A DNA stretch of 64,000 bases, from contig NZ_CP047357.1 in the NCBI RefSeq assembly GCF_030408835.1, positions 2,294,001 to 2,358,000 on the forward strand, read 5' to 3'. This document shows positions 30,696 to 40,207 of this stretch, one piece after another. The position numbers and the translations under genes were made by a program. The stretch comes from Corynebacterium freneyi (GTDB lineage Bacteria; Actinomycetota; Actinomycetes; Mycobacteriales; Mycobacteriaceae). The notes below the pieces were generated by a model. It made no database searches. It worked only from the letters and a program-made list of their open reading frames with translations, and was not told the DNA's origin. Position 1 is the stretch's first letter. Every line of letters begins with the position of its first letter.

Positions 30696-31133
30696 ATGCT
30701 TTCGGGCTTCAAGGAATTCATCATGCGCGGCAACGTCATCGACCTCGCGGTCGGTGTCGTCATCGGTGCCGCCTTCACCGCCATCGTCACGGCTTTCACC
30801 GACAGCCTGCTCGAGCCGCTGCTCAACGCCATCGGCGGCGCCGAGGTCACCGGCCTCGGCTTCGAGATCATCAAGGACAACCCGTCGACCTACCTCGACT
30901 TCGCCGCCGTCATCACCGCAGTGATCAACTTCCTGCTCGTCGCCGCCGTCGTCTACTTCGTCATCGTCGCCCCGATGAACAAGTTCAACGAGATGCGCGA
31001 GGCCAAGCTGCAGACCTCGGCCGAGGAAGAGGTCACCGAGGCCGACCTGCTCACCGAGATCCGCGACCTGCTGGCCAAGCAGTCCGGCACCCCGGACACC
31101 GCCCTGAACAAGAACCTCGACGGCGACGCCTAA
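30696..31133 (+). CDS. mscL: large-conductance mechanosensitive channel
   Basis: MscL of 145 aa, a pentameric emergency valve opened by membrane tension on hypo-osmotic shock. Seen: the N-terminal amphipathic helix (SGFKEFIMRGNVIDLAVG), TM1 with the Gly/Ala pore face (VGVVIGAAFTAIVTAF), TM2 (FAAVITAVINFLLVAAVVYFVI) and a charged cytoplasmic helix. ATG 30696 follows AAGGGAAACACC. A 15-bp hairpin CACCCC-AAT-GGGGTG lies at 30620-30634 upstream. Confidence 0.96.
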   Translation: MLSGFKEFIMRGNVIDLAVGVVIGAAFTAIVTAFTDSLLEPLLNAIGGAEVTGLGFEIIKDNPSTYLDFAAVITAVINFLLVAAVVYFVIVAPMNKFNEMREAKLQTSAEEEVTEADLLTEIRDLLAKQSGTPDTALNKNLDGDA

Positions 31134-31220
31134 GACGCGAGACGCCCGGCCCCCTTCGCGAGGAGCACGGCGGAGCCCCAACGAACGATGGGCCCGCGGC
31201 ACGCGGACGCGGCCCGGAGC

Positions 31221-31460
31221 TCAGCCCCAGTGGGGCGGCATCTCGCCCCGCCAAAACCCCTCATCGAAATCCCGGACATCGTCCGGGGATTCCGGTGGGG
31301 GGTTTCCCCTTTCCAGCCGGGCGGTGGTCGCCGACTTCTTCGCGGCATTCTTCGCCGAATTCTTCACGGTGAACGCCGCCGGGGCCGCCCCCGCACGGCG
31401 ACGGTGACGCCGACGACGGCGCCCCGAAGCACTCCCCCCTGCGTCGGTCACACCCGCCAC
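31221..31460 (-). CDS. possible small basic protein after mogA
   Basis: A 79-aa reading frame starting 13 bp inside the end of mogA. The first half is basic and low-complexity ([12 protein letters not shown]). The second half looks more constrained (PPESPDDVRDFDEGFWRGEMPPHWG). Its coupling to mogA and convergence on mscL make it plausible, but the 5' part could be chance. Confidence 0.4.
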   Translation of the reverse strand: MAGVTDAGGSASGRRRRRHRRRAGAAPAAFTVKNSAKNAAKKSATTARLERGNPPPESPDDVRDFDEGFWRGEMPPHWG

Positions 31461-32029
31461 CGGCCCAAATCCTCGATGACGTGCGAAACCAGCGGGCCCA
31501 ACGTCGCCATGCCGTCACGGACGGCGGCGCGGCTGTCCGCAAGATTCACCACCACGGTCGACCCCGAAACGCCGGCCAGACCACGGGACAGGCCCGCCTC
31601 CGTCGAACCGGCCGCCAAACCCGACGCCCGCAGCGCCTGCTCGATGCCTCCGAGACGGCGGTCCAGGACCTTGCGGGTCGCCTCCGGCACCAGGTCACGC
31701 GGACCGACGCCCACGCCGCCGACCGTGACCACCAGATCGGCGCCGCCGACGACGGCGGTCTCCAGGGCCTTGCGCACCTGGCGCTTCTCCGACGGGGCCG
31801 TTACCACCGCATCGACGCGGTAGCCGTCCTCCTCCAGCAGCTCGACCATCAACTCGCCGGTGCGCTCATCATCCGCGGCACGGTCGCCCACCAACACCAC
31901 CAACGCGCGGCGGGTCTGCGTCTCCGTGGCGATCTCCCGCTCGATGGCCGCGAGATTGCCCTCGTCCGGCTCCAAGTCGGCCTCCAGGGCCTCGCCGCCG
32001 TAACGCTCGGCGTCGTCCAATTCACCCAT
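31448..32029 (-). CDS. mog: MogA/MoaB family molybdopterin-binding protein
   Basis: A 193-aa protein of the molybdenum cofactor adenylation family. Seen: ALVVLVGDRAADDERTGELM, VVTVGGVGVGPRDLVPEAT (the usual TTGGTGxxxRD loop reads VGGVGVGPRD) and GVSGSTVVVNLADSR. Start ATG 32029 (MGELDDAE) follows AAGGA. It is the fourth gene of the mprA-mprB-htrA-mog block, the same order as mprA-mprB-pepD-moaB2 in M. tuberculosis. Altered catalytic glycines leave its enzymatic activity uncertain. Confidence 0.85.
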   Translation of the reverse strand: MGELDDAERYGGEALEADLEPDEGNLAAIEREIATETQTRRALVVLVGDRAADDERTGELMVELLEEDGYRVDAVVTAPSEKRQVRKALETAVVGGADLVVTVGGVGVGPRDLVPEATRKVLDRRLGGIEQALRASGLAAGSTEAGLSRGLAGVSGSTVVVNLADSRAAVRDGMATLGPLVSHVIEDLGRWRV

Positions 32030-32119
32030 GTCGCATTCCTTGTCGCATATCAATCACGTCGCGTACCAGCCGCCGAACGGTTGCGGACCATCCGCCGTGA
32101 CACCGTCTTTCCGCCGGCG

Positions 32120-33544
<1,425 letters not shown>

Positions 33545-33565
33545 GCGGATAACCATGCCTTTTCG

Positions 33566-33584
33566 AACTGACAAGACGCTGAGA
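33566..33584 (-). promoter_or_regulatory. candidate MprA box upstream of htrA
   Basis: On the minus strand TCTCAGCG and TGTCAGTT are two 8-mers with a TCAG core separated by 3 nt, 22 bp before the htrA ATG. The first 8-mer is identical to one of the pair ahead of mprA (36003-36021), with the same 11-nt start-to-start distance. Confidence 0.55.
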
Positions 33585-33628
33585 GCCCACTGCGTTGCGG
33601 CCATGAACTTGGCCCCTTCGGGGGGACT

Positions 33629-35290
33629 CTACGCTTCGATGACGGGCTCCCCGGTTCGGGTGGCGGAACCGGGAAGTCGAACCCGCATGAGCGTGCCGCC
33701 GTCGTCGGAATCCTCCACCGCGATGGTGCCGCCGTGGCGGACGATGACCTGCTTGACGATCGCCAGCCCGAGACCCGACCCCGGCATCGACCGGGACTGG
33801 ATCGCACGGTAGAAGCGGTCGAAGATTTTGGCGCGCTCCTCCTCGGGAATGCCCGGGCCGGAGTCGGCGACGGTGAGTTCCACCAGGTTTTCGCTGACCG
33901 GCCGCAAACCGATGCGCACGGTGCCGCCTTCCGGCGACCACTTCGCGGCGTTGTCCATGAGGTTGAGCACCGCGCGCCCCAGGGCGGCGGGGTCGCCGAA
34001 GAGGAACCAGTCGTTGAGTTTGAGGATGAACGTCACGTCCGGACGGCGCCGCTCGACGCGTTCGAGGGACGTCTCGATGACGTCGACGACGTCGACCTCC
34101 TCGATCACCTGCTGCGGGCCGTCCTCGCGCGCCAGGTCGACGAGGTCGCCGACGAGCGTCGACAATTCCTCGATCTGGGCGATGACGTCGGCTTCGAGTT
34201 CCTCGCGGTCCTTCGCGGAAATGGTGGCGCCGGACCGCGACGCCATCATGAGCAGCTCGACGTTCGTGCGCAGCGACGTCAGCGGGGTCTTGAGCTCATG
34301 GCCGGCGTCGGCGACGAGCTCCGCCTGCTTGGTTCGCGACGCCTGCAGCGCCGCGAGCATTTCGTTGAACGATCGGGTGAATCGGGCGAGCTCATCCTGC
34401 CCGTGCACCGGGATGGGCCGCAGTTCGTCGGTCTCGGCGATGCGGTCGGCCGCCCGCCGCAGCCGCGCGATCTGCCGCAGGCCCGCCGTCGCCACCGTGA
34501 TGCCGGCGGCCAGGGCGAAGAACACGCCGATCGCGGATATCACCACGAGGACGCCGCCGAGCGACCGCAGCACCGCATTCGTCGAATCGAGGCTGTACGC
34601 CAGCACCAGCGTCGCCCCCGACGGGTCGTGGATGGCGTAGATGCGCTTGTTGCTGAACTCGTCGGTGCGCAGCGACTCCATGCGGTTGCCGCTGATGACG
34701 GCCCACTCGGGCCCGCCGATGTTGATGGTGCCGCCGCGCCCGGTGACGCTGTCGCGGGCGAAGAAGATGGCGTCGAGGTCGGGGTTGAGGATCTTCAGCG
34801 AATCGGCCGTCACGATCGGTTCGATGGCGAATTCCGACGCGTAGGGCGAGTTGAGCAGCTGCGTCGCCTGCCTCTTGAGGTTCTCGTCGACCTCCCGGTA
34901 CAGCGTCGCCTGCACCGTGACGAACGCGGCGAGCGTCATCAGGCCGACGGAGGCGGCGACGATGAGGGCGGTGAGCAGCGTCAGCCGCCACCGCAGCGAC
35001 ACCCGGTGACCGAATCCCGAGTTGAAGGCCCGGTCGAACGCTTCGTCGTCCACGCTTGACGACGATCTCCCCTTCTTGTCCTCCCGGCCGGCTTTCCCAT
35101 TTTTGGCGGATTTCCCCGCCTTGTCGCCGTTGCCGTTGATTCCCGTCATTCCCTGCCACGACGGCTTCGACGCCGCCGGGCCGTCGGTCTCCGGCGCACT
35201 CGCCCCCGGGGCCGCTTCCGCCTCCGCGTCGGCGTCGTAAAGCGAATCGGCGGAGGACGAACGACGCCCGCCGCCGGAACGGCGCAGCAT
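33629..35290 (-). CDS. mprB: sensor histidine kinase MprB
   Basis: A 553-aa membrane kinase. Seen: a long disordered cytoplasmic start rich in Gly, Ala and Lys (about 1-95), TM1 (LTLLTALIVAASVGLMTLAAF), an extracytoplasmic sensor of about 140 residues, TM2 (SLGGVLVVISAIGVFFALAAG), HAMP, the phospho-acceptor H box AGHELKTPLTSLRTN, an N box (LMDNAAKWSP) and G boxes (DSGPGIPEEER and GSGLGLAIVKQV). Its start overlaps the mprA stop (TGATG). It pairs with MprA and likely senses envelope stress, by analogy with mycobacteria. Confidence 0.93.
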   Translation of the reverse strand: MLRRSGGGRRSSSADSLYDADAEAEAAPGASAPETDGPAASKPSWQGMTGINGNGDKAGKSAKNGKAGREDKKGRSSSSVDDEAFDRAFNSGFGHRVSLRWRLTLLTALIVAASVGLMTLAAFVTVQATLYREVDENLKRQATQLLNSPYASEFAIEPIVTADSLKILNPDLDAIFFARDSVTGRGGTINIGGPEWAVISGNRMESLRTDEFSNKRIYAIHDPSGATLVLAYSLDSTNAVLRSLGGVLVVISAIGVFFALAAGITVATAGLRQIARLRRAADRIAETDELRPIPVHGQDELARFTRSFNEMLAALQASRTKQAELVADAGHELKTPLTSLRTNVELLMMASRSGATISAKDREELEADVIAQIEELSTLVGDLVDLAREDGPQQVIEEVDVVDVIETSLERVERRRPDVTFILKLNDWFLFGDPAALGRAVLNLMDNAAKWSPEGGTVRIGLRPVSENLVELTVADSGPGIPEEERAKIFDRFYRAIQSRSMPGSGLGLAIVKQVIVRHGGTIAVEDSDDGGTLMRVRLPGSATRTGEPVIEA

Positions 35291-35982
35291 CACGGTGCGG
35301 TCTCCCGCAGGACGTAACCGACGCCGCGGACGGTGTGGATCAACCGCGGCTCGCCGTCGGCCTCGGTCTTGCGGCGCAGATACCCGATGTACACCTCCAA
35401 CGCGTTTCCGGAGGTCGGGAAGTCATAGCCCCACACGTCCTCGAGGATCGACGTGCGCGACAGCACGCGACGCGGGTTGTTCATCAGCAACTCCAGCAAC
35501 GCGAACTCCGTGCGGGTCAAACTGATGGCCCGCTCGCCGCGGAAGACCTCCCGCGTGTCCGGATCGAGGCTGAGGTCCTCGAACTTCAGGACCACCGGCT
35601 CCTGGCTCGTCGTGGGTTCCAACGCCGCGCGACGCAGCAGGGAACGCACCCGGGCCAGCAACTCCTCCAGCGCGAACGGCTTGGGCAGGTAATCGTCGGC
35701 GCCGGCATCGAGGCCCGAGACGCGCTCGGACACGGAATCGCGGGCGGTGAGCATGAGCACCGGCAGATCGTCGCCCTCGCTGCGCAGGCGGCGGCACACG
35801 TCGAGGCCGTCGAGCTTGGGCATCATCACATCCAGGATCGCCAGGTCGGGCCGGTCCGACGCGATCTTCGACAGCGCCTGCTCCCCGTCCTCCGCCAGGT
35901 CGACCGTGTACCCGTTGAACGTCAGCGACCTCCGCAACGACTCACGCACGGCCTGATCGTCGTCCACCACCAAAATCTTCAT
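35290..35982 (-). CDS. mprA: response regulator MprA (OmpR family)
   Basis: A 230-aa regulator. Receiver domain: phospho-acceptor Asp in [16 protein letters not shown], with an acidic pocket at the N-terminus (VVDDDQAV) and Lys in [15 protein letters not shown]. The C-terminal winged helix shows [22 protein letters not shown] and YIGYLRRK. It expresses with mprB and probably controls htrA. A candidate autoregulatory box lies at 36003-36021. Confidence 0.95.
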   Translation of the reverse strand: MKILVVDDDQAVRESLRRSLTFNGYTVDLAEDGEQALSKIASDRPDLAILDVMMPKLDGLDVCRRLRSEGDDLPVLMLTARDSVSERVSGLDAGADDYLPKPFALEELLARVRSLLRRAALEPTTSQEPVVLKFEDLSLDPDTREVFRGERAISLTRTEFALLELLMNNPRRVLSRTSILEDVWGYDFPTSGNALEVYIGYLRRKTEADGEPRLIHTVRGVGYVLRETAP

Positions 35983-36002
35983 GGTCCCATTGTGCCGTGA
36001 AC

Positions 36003-36021
36003 GGCTGAGTCGGCGCTGAGA
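36003..36021 (-). promoter_or_regulatory. candidate MprA box upstream of mprA
   Basis: On the minus strand TCTCAGCG-CCG-ACTCAGCC: two 8-bp direct repeats with a CTCAG core and a 3-nt spacer, about 20 bp before the mprA start. This is the type of loosely conserved 8-bp direct repeat described for mycobacterial MprA. Confidence 0.6.
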
Positions 36022-36036
36022 GCAACGCCCGGGAAA

Positions 36037-36080
36037 GCCGAAGACCCGTCCCCCACGCGGGGAACGGGTCTTCGGGGCAA
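36037..36080 (-). terminator. terminator of the rpmE2-rpmF unit
   Basis: Strong stem CCGAAGACCCGT / ACGGGTCTTCGG with an inner CCCC/GGGG part. Read on the minus strand it follows rpmF by about 45 bp and is trailed by CTTTCCC. It insulates rpmF from mprA. Confidence 0.75.
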
Positions 36081-36122
36081 AGCCTGAAAAGCCTGCGGCC
36101 GACCGGGACCGCTCGAAGTCAG

Positions 36123-36296
36123 CTAGAACTGCTTGACGTCGACCAGGCCGAGCTGGGCGGCCTTGACCAGGCGGCGGGGCACCATGTGCACCTGACCGTC
36201 GATCTTGACCTCCTGGAGGGCGACGTTGTCAGCCTTCCACTGGGAACGGCGGGCGCGGGTATTGGCCCGCGACATGCGGCGCTTGGGGACTGCCAT
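36123..36296 (-). CDS. rpmF: 50S ribosomal protein L32
   Basis: L32 of 57 aa ([18 protein letters not shown] start). No cysteines are present, so it lacks the zinc ribbon seen in some L32 versions. It lies 18 bp after rpmE2 in one unit, followed by a terminator. Confidence 0.95.
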   Translation of the reverse strand: MAVPKRRMSRANTRARRSQWKADNVALQEVKIDGQVHMVPRRLVKAAQLGLVDVKQF

Positions 36297-36314
36297 GTGG
36301 GTTTACCCTCCTTC

Positions 36315-36584
36315 TTAGTTCTTCTTGGACCGGCGCGGAACGCGGTTGCCGTAACGACGCTGGAACTTCTCGACGCGGCCGGCGGTGTCCATGACACGCT
36401 GGGCGCCGGTCCAGAACGGGTGCGACTCGGAAGTCACGTCGACGACGATGAGCGGGTACTCATTGCCGTCCTCCCACTGGACGGTGCGGCCGGAAGTGGC
36501 CGTGGAGCGGGTCAGGAACTGCGTTCCGGTACCCGCATCCTGGAAGACCACCGGGTGGTAGTCGGGGTGGATGTCCTTCTTCAT
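36315..36584 (-). CDS. rpmE2: 50S ribosomal protein L31 type B (zinc-independent)
   Basis: L31 of 89 aa starting [16 protein letters not shown]. It lacks the CxxC pairs of type A L31 and has the longer length of the B type. B-type forms usually take over when zinc is scarce and are Zur-controlled in many bacteria. No obvious Zur palindrome was found upstream. Confidence 0.95.
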   Translation of the reverse strand: MKKDIHPDYHPVVFQDAGTGTQFLTRSTATSGRTVQWEDGNEYPLIVVDVTSESHPFWTGAQRVMDTAGRVEKFQRRYGNRVPRRSKKN

Positions 36585-37193
36585 GCTTCGATTCCCTCAG
36601 GATTGAACTTCGGGTCGCTTCCGGGCGGCGCGGGCGGACTTTTGCTTTGCGACGTATCATTCGCCGTGGAGCGTGAGTCACGCCGGGGCCCGGATCGTGC
36701 CCGAGTTGGGTTCGTATGCGTGCACCATCGCCGCTGCTGTCGGCGATGAACCCCTAGCACCCTACACGCAGGGGCGCCGATAAGGAAAAACGCCGGGGCG
36801 CCCCCATCCTCCCCGACGGCGACTCCCAGTCGACTGCCCCCATTCCTTAAGGGTTGCTTGCCGACGCGAACCGAGGCGCATGCACCCGCGCGGTTCCCGG
36901 CGCTCTTCCCCGCCCGCATCCCCGCCCGCTTCCAGGCGATTAGGAATCCGACGGGGGCCACCTGTAGGGTAAGTCCTCGCTGTTGTCTGTTCATTCGTTT
37001 TACGCCCAGTGCCCTGGCACGACGGCGCCCCGGATCAGAAGAGCACTCCCCCTCCGAGCACCTGAGCAGTGTTCACGCACGTACCGCCTCGCACCGCGAC
37101 CGGCACCACGAGCAGGAGGGGAAGCCGCGATTCTGCCCCCGGCGTGGCGCGTTGGAGCCGGCTGATGGGCGGCTAGGAAGCAAAGGAAAGCCC
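36585..37193. other. 609-bp divergent region between ribosomal protein operons
   Basis: No convincing gene: the reading frames present are compositionally poor, and one that runs in frame into rpmB is an extension artefact. The rpmE2 side holds an AT-richer patch (CGAATGATACGTCGC, minus strand) that could contain the -10, plus a GCTTTGCGACG word at 36644-36654. The rpmB side has an AT-richer patch near 36960-37010 (GTTCATTCGTTTTACG), leaving a long leader of about 180 nt before rpmB. Confidence 0.5.
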
Positions 37194-37430
37194 ATGTCGG
37201 CGATTTGCCAGGTCACGGGACGGAAGCCGAGCTTCGGCAAGACCGTCTCCCACTCGCACCGGCGCACGTCGCGCCGTTGGAACCCCAACGTGCAGCGCAA
37301 GAAGTTCTACCTCGCCTCCGAGGGGCGCACCATCACCCTGACGGTGTCCCCGAAGGGTCTGAAGACCATCGACAAGTACGGGATCGAGGCCGTCGTGGCC
37401 CAGATCCGCGCACGTGGGGAGAAGATCTAA
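37194..37430 (+). CDS. rpmB: 50S ribosomal protein L28
   Basis: L28 of 78 aa ([19 protein letters not shown]). Only one cysteine is present, so no zinc site. ATG 37194 follows AAAGGAAAGCCC. It is the first gene of rpmB-rpmG-rpsN-rpsR, and rpmG begins directly at the next base. Confidence 0.96.
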   Translation: MSAICQVTGRKPSFGKTVSHSHRRTSRRWNPNVQRKKFYLASEGRTITLTVSPKGLKTIDKYGIEAVVAQIRARGEKI

Positions 37431-37595
37431 ATGGCCCGCAATGACATTCGTCCCATCATCAAGCTGAAGTCGACCGCGGGTACGGGTTACACGTACGTCA
37501 CGCGGAAGAACAAGCGGAACAACCCGGATCGCATCACCCTGAAGAAGTACGATCCGATCGTCCGCAAGCACGTCGAATTCCGCGAGGAGCGCTAA
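37431..37595 (+). CDS. rpmG: 50S ribosomal protein L33 (cysteine-free)
   Basis: L33 of 54 aa ([19 protein letters not shown]). It has no cysteines, i.e. the zinc-independent form. No gap separates it from rpmB, and rpsN starts 3 bp later. Confidence 0.96.
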   Translation: MARNDIRPIIKLKSTAGTGYTYVTRKNKRNNPDRITLKKYDPIVRKHVEFREER

Positions 37596-37598
37596 CTC

Positions 37599-37904
37599 AT
37601 GGCCAAGAAGTCCAAGATCGCCAAGAACGAGCAGCGCAAGGAGATCGTCGCCCGCTACGCGGAGCGTCGCGCTGAGCTCAAGGCCATCATCAAGTCCCCG
37701 AACACCTCCGACGAGGATCGTGCCGAGGCGCAGTTCGAGCTGAACCGTCAGCCGCGCGACGCCTCCCCCGTCCGCGTCCGCAACCGTGACGCCGCCGACG
37801 GCCGCCCGCGGGGTTACCTGCGCAAGTTCGGCCTGTCCCGCGTCCGCGTCCGTGAGATGGCCCACCGTGGCGAGCTCCCGGGCGTCCGTAAGTCCAGCTG
37901 GTAA
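37599..37904 (+). CDS. rpsN: 30S ribosomal protein S14 (long, cysteine-free)
   Basis: S14 of 101 aa, the long form without a CxxC zinc ribbon. The motif [18 protein letters not shown] replaces the usual RNRC-TGRPRG and resembles alternative S14 forms of actinobacteria. Third gene of the operon. Confidence 0.96.
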   Translation: MAKKSKIAKNEQRKEIVARYAERRAELKAIIKSPNTSDEDRAEAQFELNRQPRDASPVRVRNRDAADGRPRGYLRKFGLSRVRVREMAHRGELPGVRKSSW

Positions 37905-37919
37905 GAGGGAGACACTCAC

Positions 37920-38171
37920 ATGAAGCGCAACCACGGCAACAAGAAGGCGCGGATGGAGCAGTCCCGCCGCCCGAAGAAGAACCCGCTCAAGGCCGCCGGC
38001 GTTGAGAAGGTCGATTACAAGGACATCAACCTGCTGCGTCAGTTCATCTCCGACCGGGGCAAGATCCGCTCCCGTCGCGTGACCGGCCTGACCCCGCAGC
38101 AGCAGCGCCAGGTCGCCACCGCGGTCAAGAACGCCCGCGAGATGGCCCTCCTGCCGTTCACCAGCCGCTAA
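37920..38171 (+). CDS. rpsR: 30S ribosomal protein S18
   Basis: S18 of 83 aa with a lysine-rich start and the conserved core [17 protein letters not shown] and [14 protein letters not shown]. No cysteine. Last gene of the operon, followed by a long terminator hairpin. Confidence 0.96.
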   Translation: MKRNHGNKKARMEQSRRPKKNPLKAAGVEKVDYKDINLLRQFISDRGKIRSRRVTGLTPQQQRQVATAVKNAREMALLPFTSR

Positions 38172-38265
38172 ATCGGCTGGTCGGCGGGAGCCGATCGATC
38201 GACAACCGCCGCAAGGCCGATTCACGCGCTGGCCGCATGACGTTGAACATGCGATGACAGCGTAA

Positions 38266-38313
38266 ACGGACCCGAGTCCGCCTCCCCGACGGGAGGTGGC
38301 CGGGTCCGTTTTC
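38266..38313 (+). terminator. Rho-independent terminator of the rpmB-rpsR operon
   Basis: Outer stem ACGGACCCG / CGGGTCCGT enclosing an inner hairpin CCTCCC-CGAC-GGGAGG, followed by TTTTC. Confidence 0.88.
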
Positions 38314-38412
38314 ATATGCTCGCACTGGTTCCTCTCCCCTCCCTCCCCACCTTTCTTCTCACCCCTTCATCCCCCACTCCCTTCCTTTTCTTTCCCCGAA
38401 AGGCCCACCCCC

Positions 38413-39351
38413 ATGCCCGACCTGATGCAGATCCTCACCGGCTTCGGTTCGGTGGCGGTGATCATCACCATCGGCTGGTTGGTCGGCCGGGCCGGGGTGC
38501 TGGGCAAGAGCGGCGGCTACGCGCTGAACATGGTCGTCTACTGGGTGGCCATGCCGTGCATGCTGCTGCACACGCTGGCGACGTCGGACACGGGCGCGGC
38601 CCTCGGGTCGGCGTTCGCGGTGGCCGCCGGGTCGGCGTTGACGGTGGCGGCCATCTACATGCTCATCGCCCGCCCGCTCGTGGGGCAACAGGAGCCGGAG
38701 CGGGTCGTGGGCGCGATGTCGTCGAGCTACAACAACGTCGCGAATCTGGGCATCCCCATCGCGACGGCGGTGTTGCACGATGCGACGGCGATCGTGCCGG
38801 CGCTGATCTTCCAGATCGCCTTCTATGCGCCGATCTGCCTGACGGTGTTGGACATTCTCACGTCGCGCCATGGCCGCCTGGACCTTCGCCGCACGCTGAT
38901 GACGCCCCTGAAGAACCCGATCTTCGTCGGCGCGGCGCTCGGCCTGGCCGCCGGCACGTTGCCCGACGGCGTGCCGACGGTGCTGGCCTCCCCCATCGGC
39001 CTGCTCGGCCAGGCCGCCGTGCCGATGGCGCTGCTGGCGTTCGGCATCGGACTGCACGGGGCGGCGGTGCTGCGCAAGGGCACGTCGCCGCGGCGGGCGG
39101 TCGTCTTGTCGTCGGTGCTGAAGAACCTTGGCCAGCCGCTGATGGCATGGTTCATCGCGTCGGTGTTGCTGGGGATGGAGGGCCATGCGTTGCTGGCGGC
39201 GGTGGTCATCGCGGCGTTGCCGACGGCGCAGAACGTCTACACGTTCTCCTCCCGGTTCGGGCGCGGCACCGTCCAGGCCCGCGACTCGGCGGTGGTGACC
39301 ACGCTCGCCTGCGTCCCGGTCGTGCTCGTCATCGCGTTGCTGCTGGGCTGA
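38413..39351 (+). CDS. AEC (auxin efflux carrier) family transporter
   Basis: A 312-aa membrane protein with ten predicted helices in two repeats, typical of bacterial AEC permeases (malonate, malate or amino-acid related exporters). Seen: an N-terminal helix block (FGSVAVIITIGWLVGRAGVLG), the broken-helix region SSSYNNVANLGIPIATAVL, and FGIGLHGAAVLRKG before the second half. ATG 38413 is chosen. Substrate unknown. It stands alone after the ribosomal operon terminator. Confidence 0.88.
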   Translation: MPDLMQILTGFGSVAVIITIGWLVGRAGVLGKSGGYALNMVVYWVAMPCMLLHTLATSDTGAALGSAFAVAAGSALTVAAIYMLIARPLVGQQEPERVVGAMSSSYNNVANLGIPIATAVLHDATAIVPALIFQIAFYAPICLTVLDILTSRHGRLDLRRTLMTPLKNPIFVGAALGLAAGTLPDGVPTVLASPIGLLGQAAVPMALLAFGIGLHGAAVLRKGTSPRRAVVLSSVLKNLGQPLMAWFIASVLLGMEGHALLAAVVIAALPTAQNVYTFSSRFGRGTVQARDSAVVTTLACVPVVLVIALLLG

Positions 39352-39403
39352 CCGTCCGTCGACGCCCGCCGCCGGATTCGGTTTCGTCGCTACCCTTGGG
39401 GTC

Positions 39404-40117
39404 GTGGAACTGCTCAAGGAACTCCTGTCCGCCGACCCTTCCGTCCCGCGCATCACCTGCTACGACGAAACCACTGGTGGCCGCACCGATTTGAGTGCCA
39501 TCACCCTGGACAATTGGGCGTCGAAGATCGCCAACATGCTTCACGACGAGTTCGACCTGGAGCCCGGAGACAGCGCCTGGGTGGATCTGCCGCCCATCTG
39601 GCAGGCCGCGTGCCTCGTCGTCGGGGCCGAGAGGGCGGGAGTGGAGCTCAACGACGAAGATCCCCTGGTGGTGTTCACCACCGTGGGCAAGTTGTCGGAG
39701 TGGGAGGAGAAGTTCCCCGACGCGTATCTGGCCGCCGTCACCGACGACGTCTTCGGCCGCGGCGTGGTAGAGACCGGCGGCGACATCCCGCCCGGCGTCG
39801 TCGACTTCGGGCCGGAGGTGCGGTTGCACCCGGACGCGTACATCGGCATGGGGCCCGATGAGGGACAGGTGCTCGTGGATGAATCGACGCCCGCCGAACT
39901 TGTGTCGCGGGCCCGCGACGTCGCGAAGAACGCCGGACTCGACGACGGCGCCCGCGTCATCTCCGCCGGTTGGTCCGGTGGCCCGACCGCCGACGACTGG
40001 ATCCGCTGCGTGCTCGCCGCATGGTCCGTGGGCGGGGCGGCGGTCATCGTGCGCGGCGGCGACGACGAGCGAATCGCCCGCATCGCCGACATCGAGAAAG
40101 CCCGGCCGCTGGAGTAG
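39404..40117 (+). CDS. TIGR03089 family protein (AMP-binding-enzyme-like fragment)
   Basis: A 237-aa protein resembling the N-terminal part of acyl-CoA synthetases (ITLDNWASKIANMLHDEF; PPIWQAACLVVGAERAGVE), matching the actinobacterial TIGR03089 family. The ATP-binding P-loop and catalytic C-domain of true AMP ligases are absent, so it is unlikely to be a full ligase. Start GTG 39404. Function unknown. Confidence 0.8.
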   Translation: MELLKELLSADPSVPRITCYDETTGGRTDLSAITLDNWASKIANMLHDEFDLEPGDSAWVDLPPIWQAACLVVGAERAGVELNDEDPLVVFTTVGKLSEWEEKFPDAYLAAVTDDVFGRGVVETGGDIPPGVVDFGPEVRLHPDAYIGMGPDEGQVLVDESTPAELVSRARDVAKNAGLDDGARVISAGWSGGPTADDWIRCVLAAWSVGGAAVIVRGGDDERIARIADIEKARPLE

Positions 40118-40207
40118 CGGACGGGCCGTCGTCAAGCAATGCCGTGCAGCGGCTCGGGCGCATGGTGCCGTGAAGCGGTGCCGCCCGAGACGCCGTTTCT
40201 GCTTCTC

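Noticed and set aside
36601..36700. Zur box ahead of rpmE2
   Set aside because: The AATGATAC patch is not palindromic enough to support the call.
36858..37193. In-frame 5' extension of rpmB to 190 aa
   Set aside because: L28 normally starts at the ATG at 37194, which has a good ribosome site; the extension is low-complexity.
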